DNA from: Silene conica
Lineage: Eukaryota > Streptophyta > Magnoliopsida > Caryophyllales > Caryophyllaceae
NCBI GenBank assembly: GCA_029255685.2
Contig: CM055313.2
Location: 73,014,641-73,078,640, forward strand
Direction: 5' to 3'
Length of the DNA stretch: 64,000 nt
Shown here piece after piece: positions 54,488 through 64,000 of this stretch. The notes beneath the pieces were generated by a model, which was not told the origin of the DNA, ran no database searches, and saw only the letters and a program-made list of their open reading frames with translations. The position numbers and the translations under genes are program-made. Numbering within the stretch: the first letter of the stretch is position 1; every line of letters starts with the position of its first letter.

Positions 54488-55057
54488 GGCGGCGTTTGAT
54501 TAGAGAAAGGGAAAGAGAAAGGAAATTAGAAAGGGTAAGAGGGGAAAACGTAAGTGATTACCTAAAACTTAATTTGTTGTTTTGTTACGCCAAGAAATGA
54601 AACTAATGATCCACTCACACTCACTCCTACTATTAACACACACCACCACAACAACCACTTATCTAATAGTGGCGGCGGTGGTGGTGGGGGTGTCATAGCG
54701 GATGTGGTGGTAGGGGTGTCGTGACGGCGGTGGTGGGGGTGGCGGTGGTGATGATCAGGATGGTGGCGGCGGTGGCGGCAACGATGGTCACGACGATGAT
54801 GGTGACATCATTGTGGTGGTTTGGTGGTGGCTAGTGTATGGTAGTCGCAAGTGTGGTGATAGATGAAGAAATTGGTTGAAGAGTAACAAAAGTAATGAAA
54901 TCTCATACCCTAGGAGATGGGGGTAAGAAATTAGATGTATTGAGGGGTAAGAAAGCGAGTTTCTATCCCTTTGTTTGTGTCAAACAAATACAAACAAAGA
55001 AAATTGGTAATTTTGTTTCTCTTTCCCTTTCTTATAGTCCCCCAACCAAACATCCCC
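54488..55057. mobile_element. Harbinger-type (Tourist-like) element, 570 bp
   Basis: The ends GGCGGCGTTTGATTAGAG and CCAACCAAACATCCCC are imperfect inverted partners, continuing as AAAGGGAAAGAGAAA / TTTCTCTTTCCCTTT. They are flanked by the 3-bp duplication TTA (54485-54487 and 55058-55060). The centre has a GGTGGT/GGCGGT-rich low-complexity stretch (54670-54830). Confidence 0.75.
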
Positions 55058-55315
55058 TTAAAATACAATAAACTCTTGTTTAACTACAAATAAGTCCAAC
55101 AACAACACACCTTCAGTTTGAATAGAAATGTTTTTTAACCTGTTGTAATAGGCTATATGGTAAGGCCCATTACTATCCTCCTAGATTCATCATCTTCTTT
55201 CTCCTCCCTGATTCATCTTAATTTCTGGTAATTTGAATTTTTCCGTTCTCTCTCCTCCATTACCACCCCAATTGCCATTTAAATTCTACCAAATGAAATG
55301 GTGATCATCACATTC

Positions 55316-55796
55316 AAGTTGTAAAAGTAAAAGTGTCATTTTTATCTATCATAACCTCACTGTAGTTAAAAAGACGGCGACAAAGAATTTACATGTTGGA
55401 AAGACGTTTTATGGATGTCCTCTATGGCCGGTAAGTAGTTTAATTAAATTGAAATTCTTTTTATTGGTTGCATATACACAGATTTATAAGAGGATAACTT
55501 TGATGATTTTTTTTGTTGATGTTATTTGGTACAGCAGAATGGTTGTTGCTTTTTCCAATTGGAGGAGGAGAAGCATGTGGAAATTGGTTCAAGAACACTG
55601 TAATGTGAAGTGGAGTATCTATAGAAGAATTATGATGAACAATTGAAGAAACTGAAATTGAAGATGGGAAACTCAAATTAGAAGTGATTGTGTTGAAGGG
55701 TAAAGTAGGTAAACATTCCATGGGGGGAAATTTTTTAATGGTAGGATTGATAATTTCTTGGATATTATTTGCATTTAGTTGCATATTTAAAGCTTA
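55316..55796 (+). pseudogene. GRF-type zinc-finger membrane protein remnant
   Basis: One exon ends at 55430 (GGCCG|GTAAGT) and reads LHVGKTFYGCPLWP. The next, after an acceptor at 55534, reads NGCCFFQLEEEKHVEIGSR. FYGCP...GC.FFQ.EEE is the core of plant GRF zinc fingers. A charged helix (DEQLKKLKLKMG) and a hydrophobic tail (VGLIISWILFAFSCIFKA, then stop near 55796) follow in other frames, the usual layout of small plant GRF-TM proteins. A stop at 55601 and frame changes break it. Function is unknown for most of these proteins. Confidence 0.55.
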
Positions 55797-56137
55797 ATTG
55801 TATTTGAGCAACAATGTATGGAAAGAACGCTTTAACGAAAGACACTTTTATTTCATTTGAAACAGTCTCATTACATAGCATCCCAAAAGATATGTCTGAT
55901 ATCCAAGCATAACATTCTAAAAACATCAACAGATAATCAAAACATAGCATTCTGAAAATATTCCCACAACATGTCTGATATCAATTGAATTTAATAAACT
56001 TAATTACATAACAACTTGTCTGATATCATAGCACTACATAACAACTAAACTACATTATGCTTCTTAGATATCTAAGCAACTGATCTTCATTTGGTCTACC
56101 GGTTCACTGATTGTTGAGTACTTTCTCTAGCAAGATT
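55797..56137. other. Intergenic, nothing recognised
   Basis: AT-rich. TGTCTGATATC occurs three times (about 55890, 55972 and 56017). No coding region or element ends seen. Confidence 0.4.
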
Positions 56138-57084
56138 GTTGATGCGTGCAATTAACATATGTTTTTATGTTAGCACGCATTTAAGTGTTTATTTAGTAGT
56201 GATTGATTACTATTTTCCTTCGAATAGAGTACTTTGTATTATTCTGTATTTTATGTAGATTTGGACCTGAATGAGGATAATCAAGCCTAAAGATGGCCCT
56301 AGAGCTGCACTTAGAAGACTTAGGGATCGGAAACTACTATCTCGAGATCTGTGAAGTCACTAAGATCCAAGTTGGAGAGAAGAAAAAAAACTGAAATCAT
56401 TGCGAAAAAATCGATCGGCCAGTTTTCTAGTCGATAGAGCAGAGCTCCTTTCCAAATAAAATCAATCGACCAAAATTTCAGTCGATCGACATTGTTCCCA
56501 TTTGTAGTCGACTGACCAGATGTTAAAGTCGATCGACCACTTATAGTTTTAGCCGAGATTTGGATTGTTATTTACTCGGCCCATTTACTTTTGTATTGAA
56601 GAATCCTTCTCTCATTATATAAGAAAGGTAACAAGTGAAAGAAATTAAAGAGAAATATAGATCGATTGATTACCAAAATGAAGAAAGGAAGAGTTGACAT
56701 CATATTTTTAGACTCAGAAACTTTATCACTACTTTTGTCAGTTTCTTTATTCTTATAATTTTCGAAACTAGATCTTGCGTAGCTAACTCCCTTACTATGA
56801 TCTAGGGGAGCCATGGTTTTAAGTCGGTTGCTAATCAGGATTTAGATCTAAACTGTTTCATTTGTCAGAATTGTTAATCATATCATTTTACTGTATCTAA
56901 TTAGTTGAATGCATGCAATTAGTTATTTAATTCAGAAAGCTCTGATCCAGATCGAGAGATTGGAATGAGTTAGACCTGATATGAACAGTAAACTACCCTA
57001 ATCAAAGTGAAAGCCTTTTAAAAGTATTCTAGCGCGGATAGAGGACCGAGAGAAGCTTTCTCCTACCCTTCTGACCGTACATTA
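56138..57084. repeat. LTR-like retroelement fragment with TCGATCGACC words
   Basis: It begins near TTGATGCGTGCAATTAACAT and includes AATCGACC, GTCGATCGAC and AGTCGATCGACCAC words at 56410-56540, like those at 15384-15505. From about 57085 on, the sequence is LINE, so this fragment abuts or interrupts it. Primer site and right edge were not established. Confidence 0.4.
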
Positions 57085-57850
57085 GACATTGTCCAAAGAC
57101 AGCACAATACCTCCCAACAATATACTTAATCACCCTACTAGCATTACTTTTATCTTTGAGGAAAAAAATCGAATTATCGGCAAAAAATAGGTGGCAAAGG
57201 ATTGGTATTTCGGCTCATCTCCAGCCCTTGTAATCTGCCATCCTTCTCAGCCCGCCCAATATTTGCAGAAAGGACCTCCATACATAGAATGAACAAGTAC
57301 AATAATAGGAGATCCCCCTGTCGTAGTCCACACTTCGGGGTGAATTGTTCCCCAATCTCTTCGTTGAACATAAATTCATAGGAAACAGTGTCGTGACACA
57401 ACTCATGACGAGGTTAATCTTTTTTTCCGGGAAACGGAAACCAACTAAGGTCGATTACCGAATGTCTCAACGCACCCGATCATAAGCCTTAATCATGCCC
57501 GCCTTAAAAACAAAGAAACCATTAGTTCCCCTTTTATGTGAATTAATCCTAAGAATAGCTTCATGTGCTCATAAGACATTATCACTATTATGTTTCCCGA
57601 AACAAAGGCATTCTGGAAGTCCCCCACCAAATACCTCATAACCCTTGTTAACCTATTCACTATGCTCTTTGAGATAACACGATTATGACATTGCTTAGAC
57701 TGATTGGTGTGTAATCACCTATCTGCTCCGGATTGTCACACTTAGGAATAAGAACAATGCAAGTTCAATTTATCTCATGTAAAACTTGGCCAAAGTCCAG
57801 AACCGATAATAACATCGCCCTAGTGACATCCTTCTTGATAAAAAAATAAA
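57085..57850 (-). pseudogene. LINE reverse transcriptase, central part
   Basis: On the minus strand from 57850: FIKKDVTRAMLLSVL, CIVLIPKCDNPEQIGDYTPI, then (57174-57401) EQFTPKCGLRQGDLLLLYLF, the LINE motif GLRQGDPLSPYLF with PLSP changed to LLLL. After a frameshift near 57190 it gives FADNSIFFLKDKSNASRVIK. The catalytic FADD is FADN, so the enzyme could not work even apart from the frameshifts. Confidence 0.8.
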
Positions 57851-58004
57851 CCAGTGTAATAACCCGTATTTTTTTTCGTATTTTGTAATAATGGAATATT
57901 GACATAATTATTTGGCTAGAGATAATTGTACGTTTAATATGCAAGATATTTTACAAATATACGAGGATATTTTATATATACCGTATTCTTCTTATTCTAT
58001 ATTA

Positions 58005-58105
58005 TTATTATTATTATTTTTATTATTATTATCATCATTATTATTGTTTTAACGTTGTTGTTTCTTTTGTTAACATTATTATTTTTATTACTATTACTTT
58101 TATTA

Positions 58106-58157
<52 letters not shown>
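58005..58157. repeat. (TTA)n microsatellite
   Basis: Two blocks of TTA/ATT triplets, the longer about 58105-58157, with a few interruptions. They lie inside the solo LTR. Confidence 0.9.
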
Positions 58158-58182
58158 CATGTAATAGTATCTTAATATATTA

Positions 58183-58274
58183 CTTCCTCCATTTTTATAT
58201 AATGTACCCATTTTATTAAAATACTACACTCATATATTCAACAAATGGGTACATTATATAAAAACGGAGGATAG
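58183..58274. mobile_element. Stowaway MITE, 92 bp
   Basis: Almost a pure palindrome: CTTCCTCCATTTTTATATAA at the left and TTATATAAAAACGGAGGATAG at the right, between TA pairs (58181-58182 and 58275-58276). ATGTACCCATT pairs with AATGGGTACAT inside. Confidence 0.85.
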
Positions 58275-60798
58275 TAATACCTATTGCATATATATACGAT
58301 AATTAAAGTGACGATATTTATTTTATATATCTACTTTTATCATTTTATTAATAAACACGATGCGTAGTAATATAATAAAAGCGTACACTCTAATGACGTT
58401 GCATGTGACTTGGATATGTTGCATGTGACTTGGATATGCTGCATGAACTTATATTTATGAGATCCATTGCACTTAAGAATCAACGCATTATAGGAACTTT
58501 ACAGTTTACATCTGACCAACCCGTCCTTCTATTTCCTTCATTCCAACGTTTCACCCCATAAACCATCACCTATCTTTTTCGACTTCCGCATACACACAGT
58601 CCATCAATCTCCTTCCTCACTGGTTATTTCAAGGCAGATAACCCATATTCACCGTTTTCAACCACGGGTAAGTTTTGTTCACCGTAACCCTTTTTCCTCT
58701 TGAGTTTATACCGTTTTTAGTATCCGTTTAATTAGGGCATGTCTTGGACCTGGGTGAGAGGGGATGTCATAGACCTCAGATAAAATTAATTGGACCCTTA
58801 GTGGTGGCTGGGCTAGGTGAAAAAAAAGGGTGTTTGATGGGCAGTTAGCGCACGTTTCTAGGTTGGTTAAGGAAATCAAGGGGACAGTTTGGGGTTGACG
58901 AGGTGTTTTCAACCCGACCCATTTTAGTCTGGATAATGGATTGACTGGGTGGTTCCTGAGTACAGGGTGATCACAAGGGCGGGCGTCGCGTATTTGTTAG
59001 CATCGTAGGGCGGAAGGTTGGTAAGGGAGCAATAAAACAGGGGTCTTGTTATGGAGTTTGGGGAGGAGGTTTTAGAAACCGAGTCCATGAAAACGTATTG
59101 TGCGTTATTCAGTTGGGATTGGGTTTGGATGATTGTCGGGGATTGGTGGTTATGGGTAGGCGTTAGGTCGTGGTTATTGGTATTTCGCGTGGTGGTTCTC
59201 AGAACAGTAAGTGAGAGTTTAACGTGAGAAAGTTACGAGTTATACTCGTGGTAGGGACAACGAGAAAGGGAATGGCTGATTAAATGGTGTTAGTTGTCTT
59301 TAAGCGGCTCTAGAAGGGTAGACTAGGTGGTGGTTGTCGGTATTTGGGTGTGCTAGCTGCCGAAACGAGGACACAAGAACCGGAAGGTGGCGTTCTGTAC
59401 AGGCAAATTAAGGCAGAAATTGTGGTGGTTGTAAGGGCTGTCGGTGGTGACCACAGTATGGGATGCGTGGCCGGTGATGCTGGTGAGAGGATGGGACTAT
59501 CGGCGGTGGTCGTGGGTGGTTTGGTTGGTAGTGGTGATGCCGTGAAGTAGGGGATGCGGGGATGCGGGTATGAGATGTTGTCGGGGTTGGTCTGGTTGTG
59601 ATGTTGCGGAGTGGGTCTTGGGTAAGTTTGGGTTGGTTGTCGTGGGATAGTAGTAGTTTAGTAATTAGTTAATAGTTAGTTAATTTTAGTTGGTGGTTAG
59701 ATAACTTGACTAGTTTAATTAGTGATTCGTTAATTTAGTTGTGACATTATTCTATTAATTAGTTTACGTAATTTTTCGTATTAGTTTAAATAACTAATGA
59801 GCGGTAATTTGTTAATATTAATGATAATAACAAGTAGGACATAAGTATTGTGAATAATAATTATGAGAAACCGGAGTATGATAATTAGTAATCGGATAAT
59901 TTATTAATTGCTAGGTGACGGTTTGAAGTGGCATAATCCTGATTAAGTACTCGCTTGCTAGTGGATCACATTGCTATCAAGGTAGGATAATTTAATTCGT
60001 CTTCTTGTTTATTATTCTATTTGGGTGCTGTTGGATGATTTCTGATGTGAGTTATGGCATATTGAAATATTACATTGTTCTGTCTGGCATATGCATTACT
60101 ATCCATATGTATACGAGTTAAGTTTTGATATAATGGTTGCATTCATTGGCATGACACATGTATCGGTATACAGGTTTAACCTGGGCAGACATCATGGTAA
60201 GAGCCTTCGGGTGATGTATAAATAACTTACCGGCAGGCACCGTTTTATACCTTCGTGGTGGTGTAGTTCAGCTGTTAAGCTGGTTTCTCGATGACGATCG
60301 AGGCAGACCCGGCCAGGAGGAGGTGGGTGGAAGTTTGGGGATGAGCGCAGTTGAAAGGCCATCACATTAATTTGAATAATTCTCATTTGCATACTCATTC
60401 ATTGCATATTTATTGGTTTGATTATTATCCTACTCAACCGCGAGGTTGACCGTGTAATCGTTTGACACCTGTGATGATCCGTGATGGGGAGCAAATATGA
60501 CAGAAAAGATGAATCTATAGGAGCGTGGGATGGCGTGAGAACTTGGATGAACCGACTTAGAATTAGACCACATATTTAGAACGAAGTTATCAGTTGTACT
60601 TTCTTTTCCGTTGTGTAGTTATGGTAATATTAAAAGTTTAAATTTAATCAGTTTTATATAAAGTACTTTGGTTTGTTTTACTTTGTTATTCACTACCTCG
60701 ACCATTCCGAGATGGTAACAACTCTATTTATTTGAGAATGTCTTGCTAAAGGCTCTTAAATAAATGAGGTGTCACAACCAGCACCTATGAAAAAATAT

Positions 60799-61107
60799 TC
60801 ATGGGATACCATTGGGCCCTGGAGCCTTTAGATTCTCCATCTGAAACACCACTGGCCTAACTTCCTTTACCGTAAAAGGTTTGTTCAGTCGGACACCATC
60901 ATCATCGCTGATGCACTTATTGTTGTCCCCAACCAGCTCCAACATCATCCTGCTCCGCTCATCACCACCGCCCTCATCCATCTGTGGGTTAAAGATGCCA
61001 TAAAAATGTTCCCTAAACAGGGACTTCATCTTATCCCTGTCATACGTCCAATTCTCCTCAGCATCTCGTATTCGATAAATAAAATTCTGACCTGCCCTCC
61101 CCTTCAC
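60799..61107 (-). pseudogene. LINE reverse transcriptase, N-terminal part
   Basis: It reads RAGQNFIYRIRDAEENWTYD, then LFREHFYGIFNPQMDEGGGD, LNKPFTVKEVRPVVFQMENL and KAPGPNGIP. This is the pattern leading into the LINE reverse transcriptase, in which KAPGPDG is diagnostic. It ends at the solo LTR. Confidence 0.85.
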
Positions 61108-61324
61108 TCAATTGAAGAAGTACTTAGTGCATGCTTCCCGATCAATATTCCACTGAATCTTTGCTTATTGCCTCCAGTACTTAGCAATCGCAACCGAAAA
61201 ACTCTTCACCTCCTCATTAGGCATGATATATTCTTCCTCATTCCCAGTAGTAATAGCTATGTCCATAGATTTTTCTAATCTATCATCAAAGTCCTCCCAC
61301 TTCCCGTTCCACTCCTTCTTTTTA

Positions 61325-62194
61325 TCAAGAGCCCACTTCCGTACCACATGCCTTGTCCGAGCTAACTTTTTGTGACTTTAAAAGCAGGTGACCCTGGAGC
61401 AGCCATGTAGATTTGATTAAATTCAGACACTCCTCAAGATTCAACACCCAAACATCCACCTTATAATGCTTCCTATCGCCACTGTATGTTAAGTAGAAAT
61501 CCAGTTCAATAGAAGCATGGTCCGAAATTTGAATAGGAAAGTGCCTAACCCCGCTATTCACAAAAAAAAAACGATCTGTTGATCCAAGTGCCCTATGTAA
61601 TCGTTCATACACCATCTATGCACCTACTCCTGTTATTACACCATGTATATAGAGGACCCTTAAAAGGGATGTCAACTAACTCATGTTCAATTCGCCAACA
61701 ATTAAAGTCCATAGCTCCAGCTATCAGATTTTTATTTGAACTAATTAATTTTGTGACACTCATACTCTACTTGATTAAAGTCCTCCAAGATAATAAAAGG
61801 AAGGGTAAATGTATCAACCCATGCATCCAGTTCATGCAACAACTCAACACGCGACGCCACCGTAGGAGAACCATAAATAAAATAAGGTAAAAGGAACGAT
61901 CACAATACTTATCATAATGCAAAATGACAAAATTCGTACAAGTCATGATCAGAGTCATACGTGCTTTTGGTCTCCAACCCACCCAAAGCGTCCCCGACGC
62001 ACCACTTGCATTATAACCCGCTGAAAAATTAAAGCCACATGACCTACATTATTACTAACAACACTTCTATCACACTTAATTTCGACTAAAAACAGAAAAT
62101 CATAATCCTTCATACTTATTAACGCCCTTAACTTTGGAACTATAGGGGCGAGCATGCTATTTAGACCCCTATAGTTCCATGTCATACCAGTCAT
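61325..62194 (-). pseudogene. LINE endonuclease remains
   Basis: From the methionine at 62194: MTWNYRGLNSMLAPIVPKLR, then DYDFLFLVEIKCD. This matches the N-terminus of the L1 apurinic-type endonuclease (WNCRGL and the ETK motif, here EIK). Downstream, in other frames, come IYGSPTVASR and FIILEDFNQVE (family GDFN, here EDFN), and at 61325-61615 FPIQISDHASIELDF, the SDH motif. Frameshifts separate the parts. Confidence 0.78.
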
Positions 62195-63144
62195 TCCTGG
62201 TGAGGAGGTTGGGATGAGCTAACATCCGCAACTCCCTTGTCATCATTAACAGAATCATTATCACTTGAATCAGCCAATTCCTCTTCCTCAATCCGAACTC
62301 TGAACCCACAGTGCCAATATTCCCCTCCCCCCTTTATTCACAAGTTCATACTCATTAACAGGTGCTTCAATGCGTTGCCGCTTACCAAGATGCTCCAAAT
62401 ACCTTTGAGCCCGACCAAATGAATTCAACACACCCGTGGGCACCATAATTTTATCCAAATCTGTTATTCACTTGCGCTTAGTGTTCGAGGCAATATCCTT
62501 CATCATCAAACTTGTCTTAGTTTTGATAAAAAAAAAGTTGTTTGAAGCCACGCAACCCTTCAGAGACACTCTCAAACTCACCACATCTATCAGTCTGCTT
62601 GCCTATCACCTCTTCTTAAATCACTCAGGTCTTTTCTTCCTCATCAACCCCCAATAGCCCTTGCGTGCTTGGACTCCTAGTCCCTGTCCTACTCTTAACA
62701 ATTTGCGACAGTCTCCCCCTATTTCTGCAACCGACCCCAGCCCAGTTGGTACTGCCATCAGTTCGTGCTCCTTATTCTTAAGACAATCAGGGATCCTACC
62801 CAAAATAGAACTCTCTTCAGCTTCTTCCCTGACCAACTCCACTTCCATAGGAAAAGTAGTATTTTGAGCAAGCTCCAGAACGGTACTCACTCCTTCATAA
62901 GTTCCCCTTACCAACTCATTCTCCTTTCATACCTCCCTTTAATCTCTCATCCTACCACACTCACAACCCTAACCATATCTCTCCTCAAAATCACTCTTTC
63001 TGACAGATTCAGTACCATTACTCACCCTGAGCTCAAATTAATATGAGACACTAATACACTATGTTTACAGGAGTAGAATCTGTGTCATTAATAATGATCA
63101 CCACATCCTCTCCACCAAGAATATCCTCCCTATTTGTGACATAT
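62195..63144 (-). pseudogene. LINE ORF1 region, decayed
   Basis: A frame at 62621-62914 (LVREEAEESSILGRIPDCLK) and neighbouring charged stretches lie where the C-terminal part of ORF1 is expected, directly upstream of the endonuclease. No zinc knuckle was recognised. The region ends at the LTR at 63145. Confidence 0.5.
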
Positions 63145-64000
63145 TGTAACACCCGCATAACTCAAGGCCTTTAGGAAGGACCATCAGATTATGAAAGCAT
63201 TACCATCTCAATTACCTAATGTATAATATCAAAGAAAGGCACGAAGAACTTTTATTAAATTACAATTAAAAACTTTACAAGTGCCTCAAACTCAAAGATG
63301 AATAAACAACAACAGAAGCTAAGAGACTAAATATAAGTAAGGACTAATATGACATCTCAATGGTGACTCGTCCCTTCCCAGCCTCAAGCAAACAATCAGC
63401 ATCGAGTTACCTGCTAAGAATCTGCTCACAATACCAATGGATCATCATAGCGCACAAACCACAAGCGTCAGTTACTGTATACGCAATATCCTCACTACCA
63501 AAATCAAGAACATTATACCAATCTCAAAGTACCACATGCTGATATCACCAATAACCAATCATCTCACAGTGGCGACCTGTAATCCCACCATCAACCCCTA
63601 CTTGCTCGCGGAAAGGGTACCCAAATCATTAACGTGCACATCTCCTTTGTGGCGGGTCCTACGAAAAGCGATCCTAGGAGTGAGAGTCGTTTCCCGCAAC
63701 GGTCCCACACATATGTTCCCAATACAATCTCAAAAACAGTATAATGATATCAGATAACAACAATAATCATACCGTCACAATCAAATTACACGGAAATTGA
63801 GTAGGGAAACCATACCTCAAGGCAAATCACATAAGGCAAAGACCAATGGGTTCTACCACCGTTCCTCTACGAAATCTCATCCTAAGAGAACAGATGGGGT
63901 ATTACTAACAATCATCACACACATTTTTATCTTAACGACATGCTAACAACAAGAATGAGACTTACTTGATGACTACGACATTAGGCTAGATGATCAGCGT
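63145..64000 (-). repeat. Gypsy LTR, same family as 6816-8010, cut by window end
   Basis: It starts TGTAACACCC. AAGGCCTTTA, GTGGCGGGTCC, CGCAACGGTCCCACACAT and GAGTAGGGAAACC recur in the same order as in the LTR at 6816-8010. The left flank is LINE with no primer site, so this is either a solo LTR or the far LTR of a minus-strand element that continues to the right. Confidence 0.85.

Larger units (their letters stand above)
57855..60776. mobile_element. Solo LTR, 2922 bp (gypsy-type ends)
   Basis: It starts TGTAATAACCCG and ends GGTGTCACA, flanked by an exact 5-bp repeat ACCAG (57850-57854 and 60777-60781). Both flanks are one LINE reverse transcriptase, so the insertion is clean. No internal retroelement protein is present between the ends. 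A TGTAATAACCCG start is common in plant Ty3/gypsy LTRs. It contains a (TTA)n run, a Stowaway MITE and a GT/GGT-rich segment (58900-59680) in which frames such as 59344-59550 are not genes. Confidence 0.85.
57085..63144 (-). mobile_element. L1-type LINE, interrupted and decayed
   Basis: Minus-strand order: ORF1-like remains (62200-63140), endonuclease (about 61390-62194), reverse transcriptase N-terminal part (60799-61107), a solo LTR insertion (57855-60776), then the middle of reverse transcriptase (57085-57850). The 3' part (thumb, RNase H, tail) is missing below 57085. The 5' end is cut by the LTR at 63145. Many stops and frameshifts are present. Confidence 0.82.

Noticed and set aside
59344-59550. 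Glycine/valine-rich 68-residue frame in the 2.9-kb solo LTR
   Set aside because: It lies in a GT/GGT-rich stretch of an LTR with no codon pattern or domain.

Overview
The window is nuclear DNA of a flowering plant, most likely a core eudicot. It is AT-rich and holds one large intron-rich plant gene of the ABCG/PDR transporter family, embedded in plant-type transposons: Ty1/copia, Ty3/gypsy (including an Athila-like element), Helitrons, CACTA, Mutator-like, hAT, mariner/Stowaway, Harbinger-like and L1-type LINE. I cannot name the species. No rRNA gene, functional tRNA gene, CRISPR array or prokaryotic operon is visible.

Bases 1-14936 are a stack of nested retroelements. The host is an Athila-like element on the minus strand (LTR 13207-14936, gag pieces from about 13050 down to 8871). 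It carries a copia-family solo LTR (9905-12515, target duplication CACCG) that itself contains a Helitron (10863-12220). A second copia-family LTR on the minus strand (8011-8870) is cut by a Ty3/gypsy element (2738-8010, minus). That gypsy element is broken by a hAT transposon (3721-4809, 8-bp target duplication) and by a copia element (1-2737, plus).

Bases 15549-20650 are a long-inverted-repeat, Mutator-like element. It carries three recognisable exon pieces of a glycolate oxidase-type gene (Pack-MULE), and a 3.6-kb CACTA transposon (16777-20393) sits in its right inverted repeat.

Bases 24187-51143 hold the only host gene that looks usable: a full-size ABCG (PDR-type) transporter on the plus strand. 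It has 19 identifiable exons, 18 introns and 1370 residues from the first in-frame ATG; the usual first N-terminal exon was not found. Every exon joins in frame to the stop at 51141. Introns 3 and 5 (6.4 and 9.1 kb) are swollen by Helitrons, hAT elements, Stowaway/mariner elements and repeats. Nucleotide-binding domain 1 has glycine where the catalytic Walker B glutamate is expected. Intron 14 has a GC donor.

Bases 51144-64000 hold small inverted-repeat elements (one with a LINE-derived RNase H piece), a Helitron 3' end, a GRF zinc-finger gene remnant, an LTR-like fragment, and a minus-strand L1-type LINE (about 57085-63144). The LINE is split by a 2.9-kb solo LTR (57855-60776, target duplication ACCAG). 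At 63145 begins an LTR of the same family as the gypsy LTR at 6816-8010.

I see no new multi-gene system. The most informative points are the altered first ATP site of the transporter, the glycolate oxidase Pack-MULE interrupted by CACTA, and arrays of short palindromes in unrelated LTR families.
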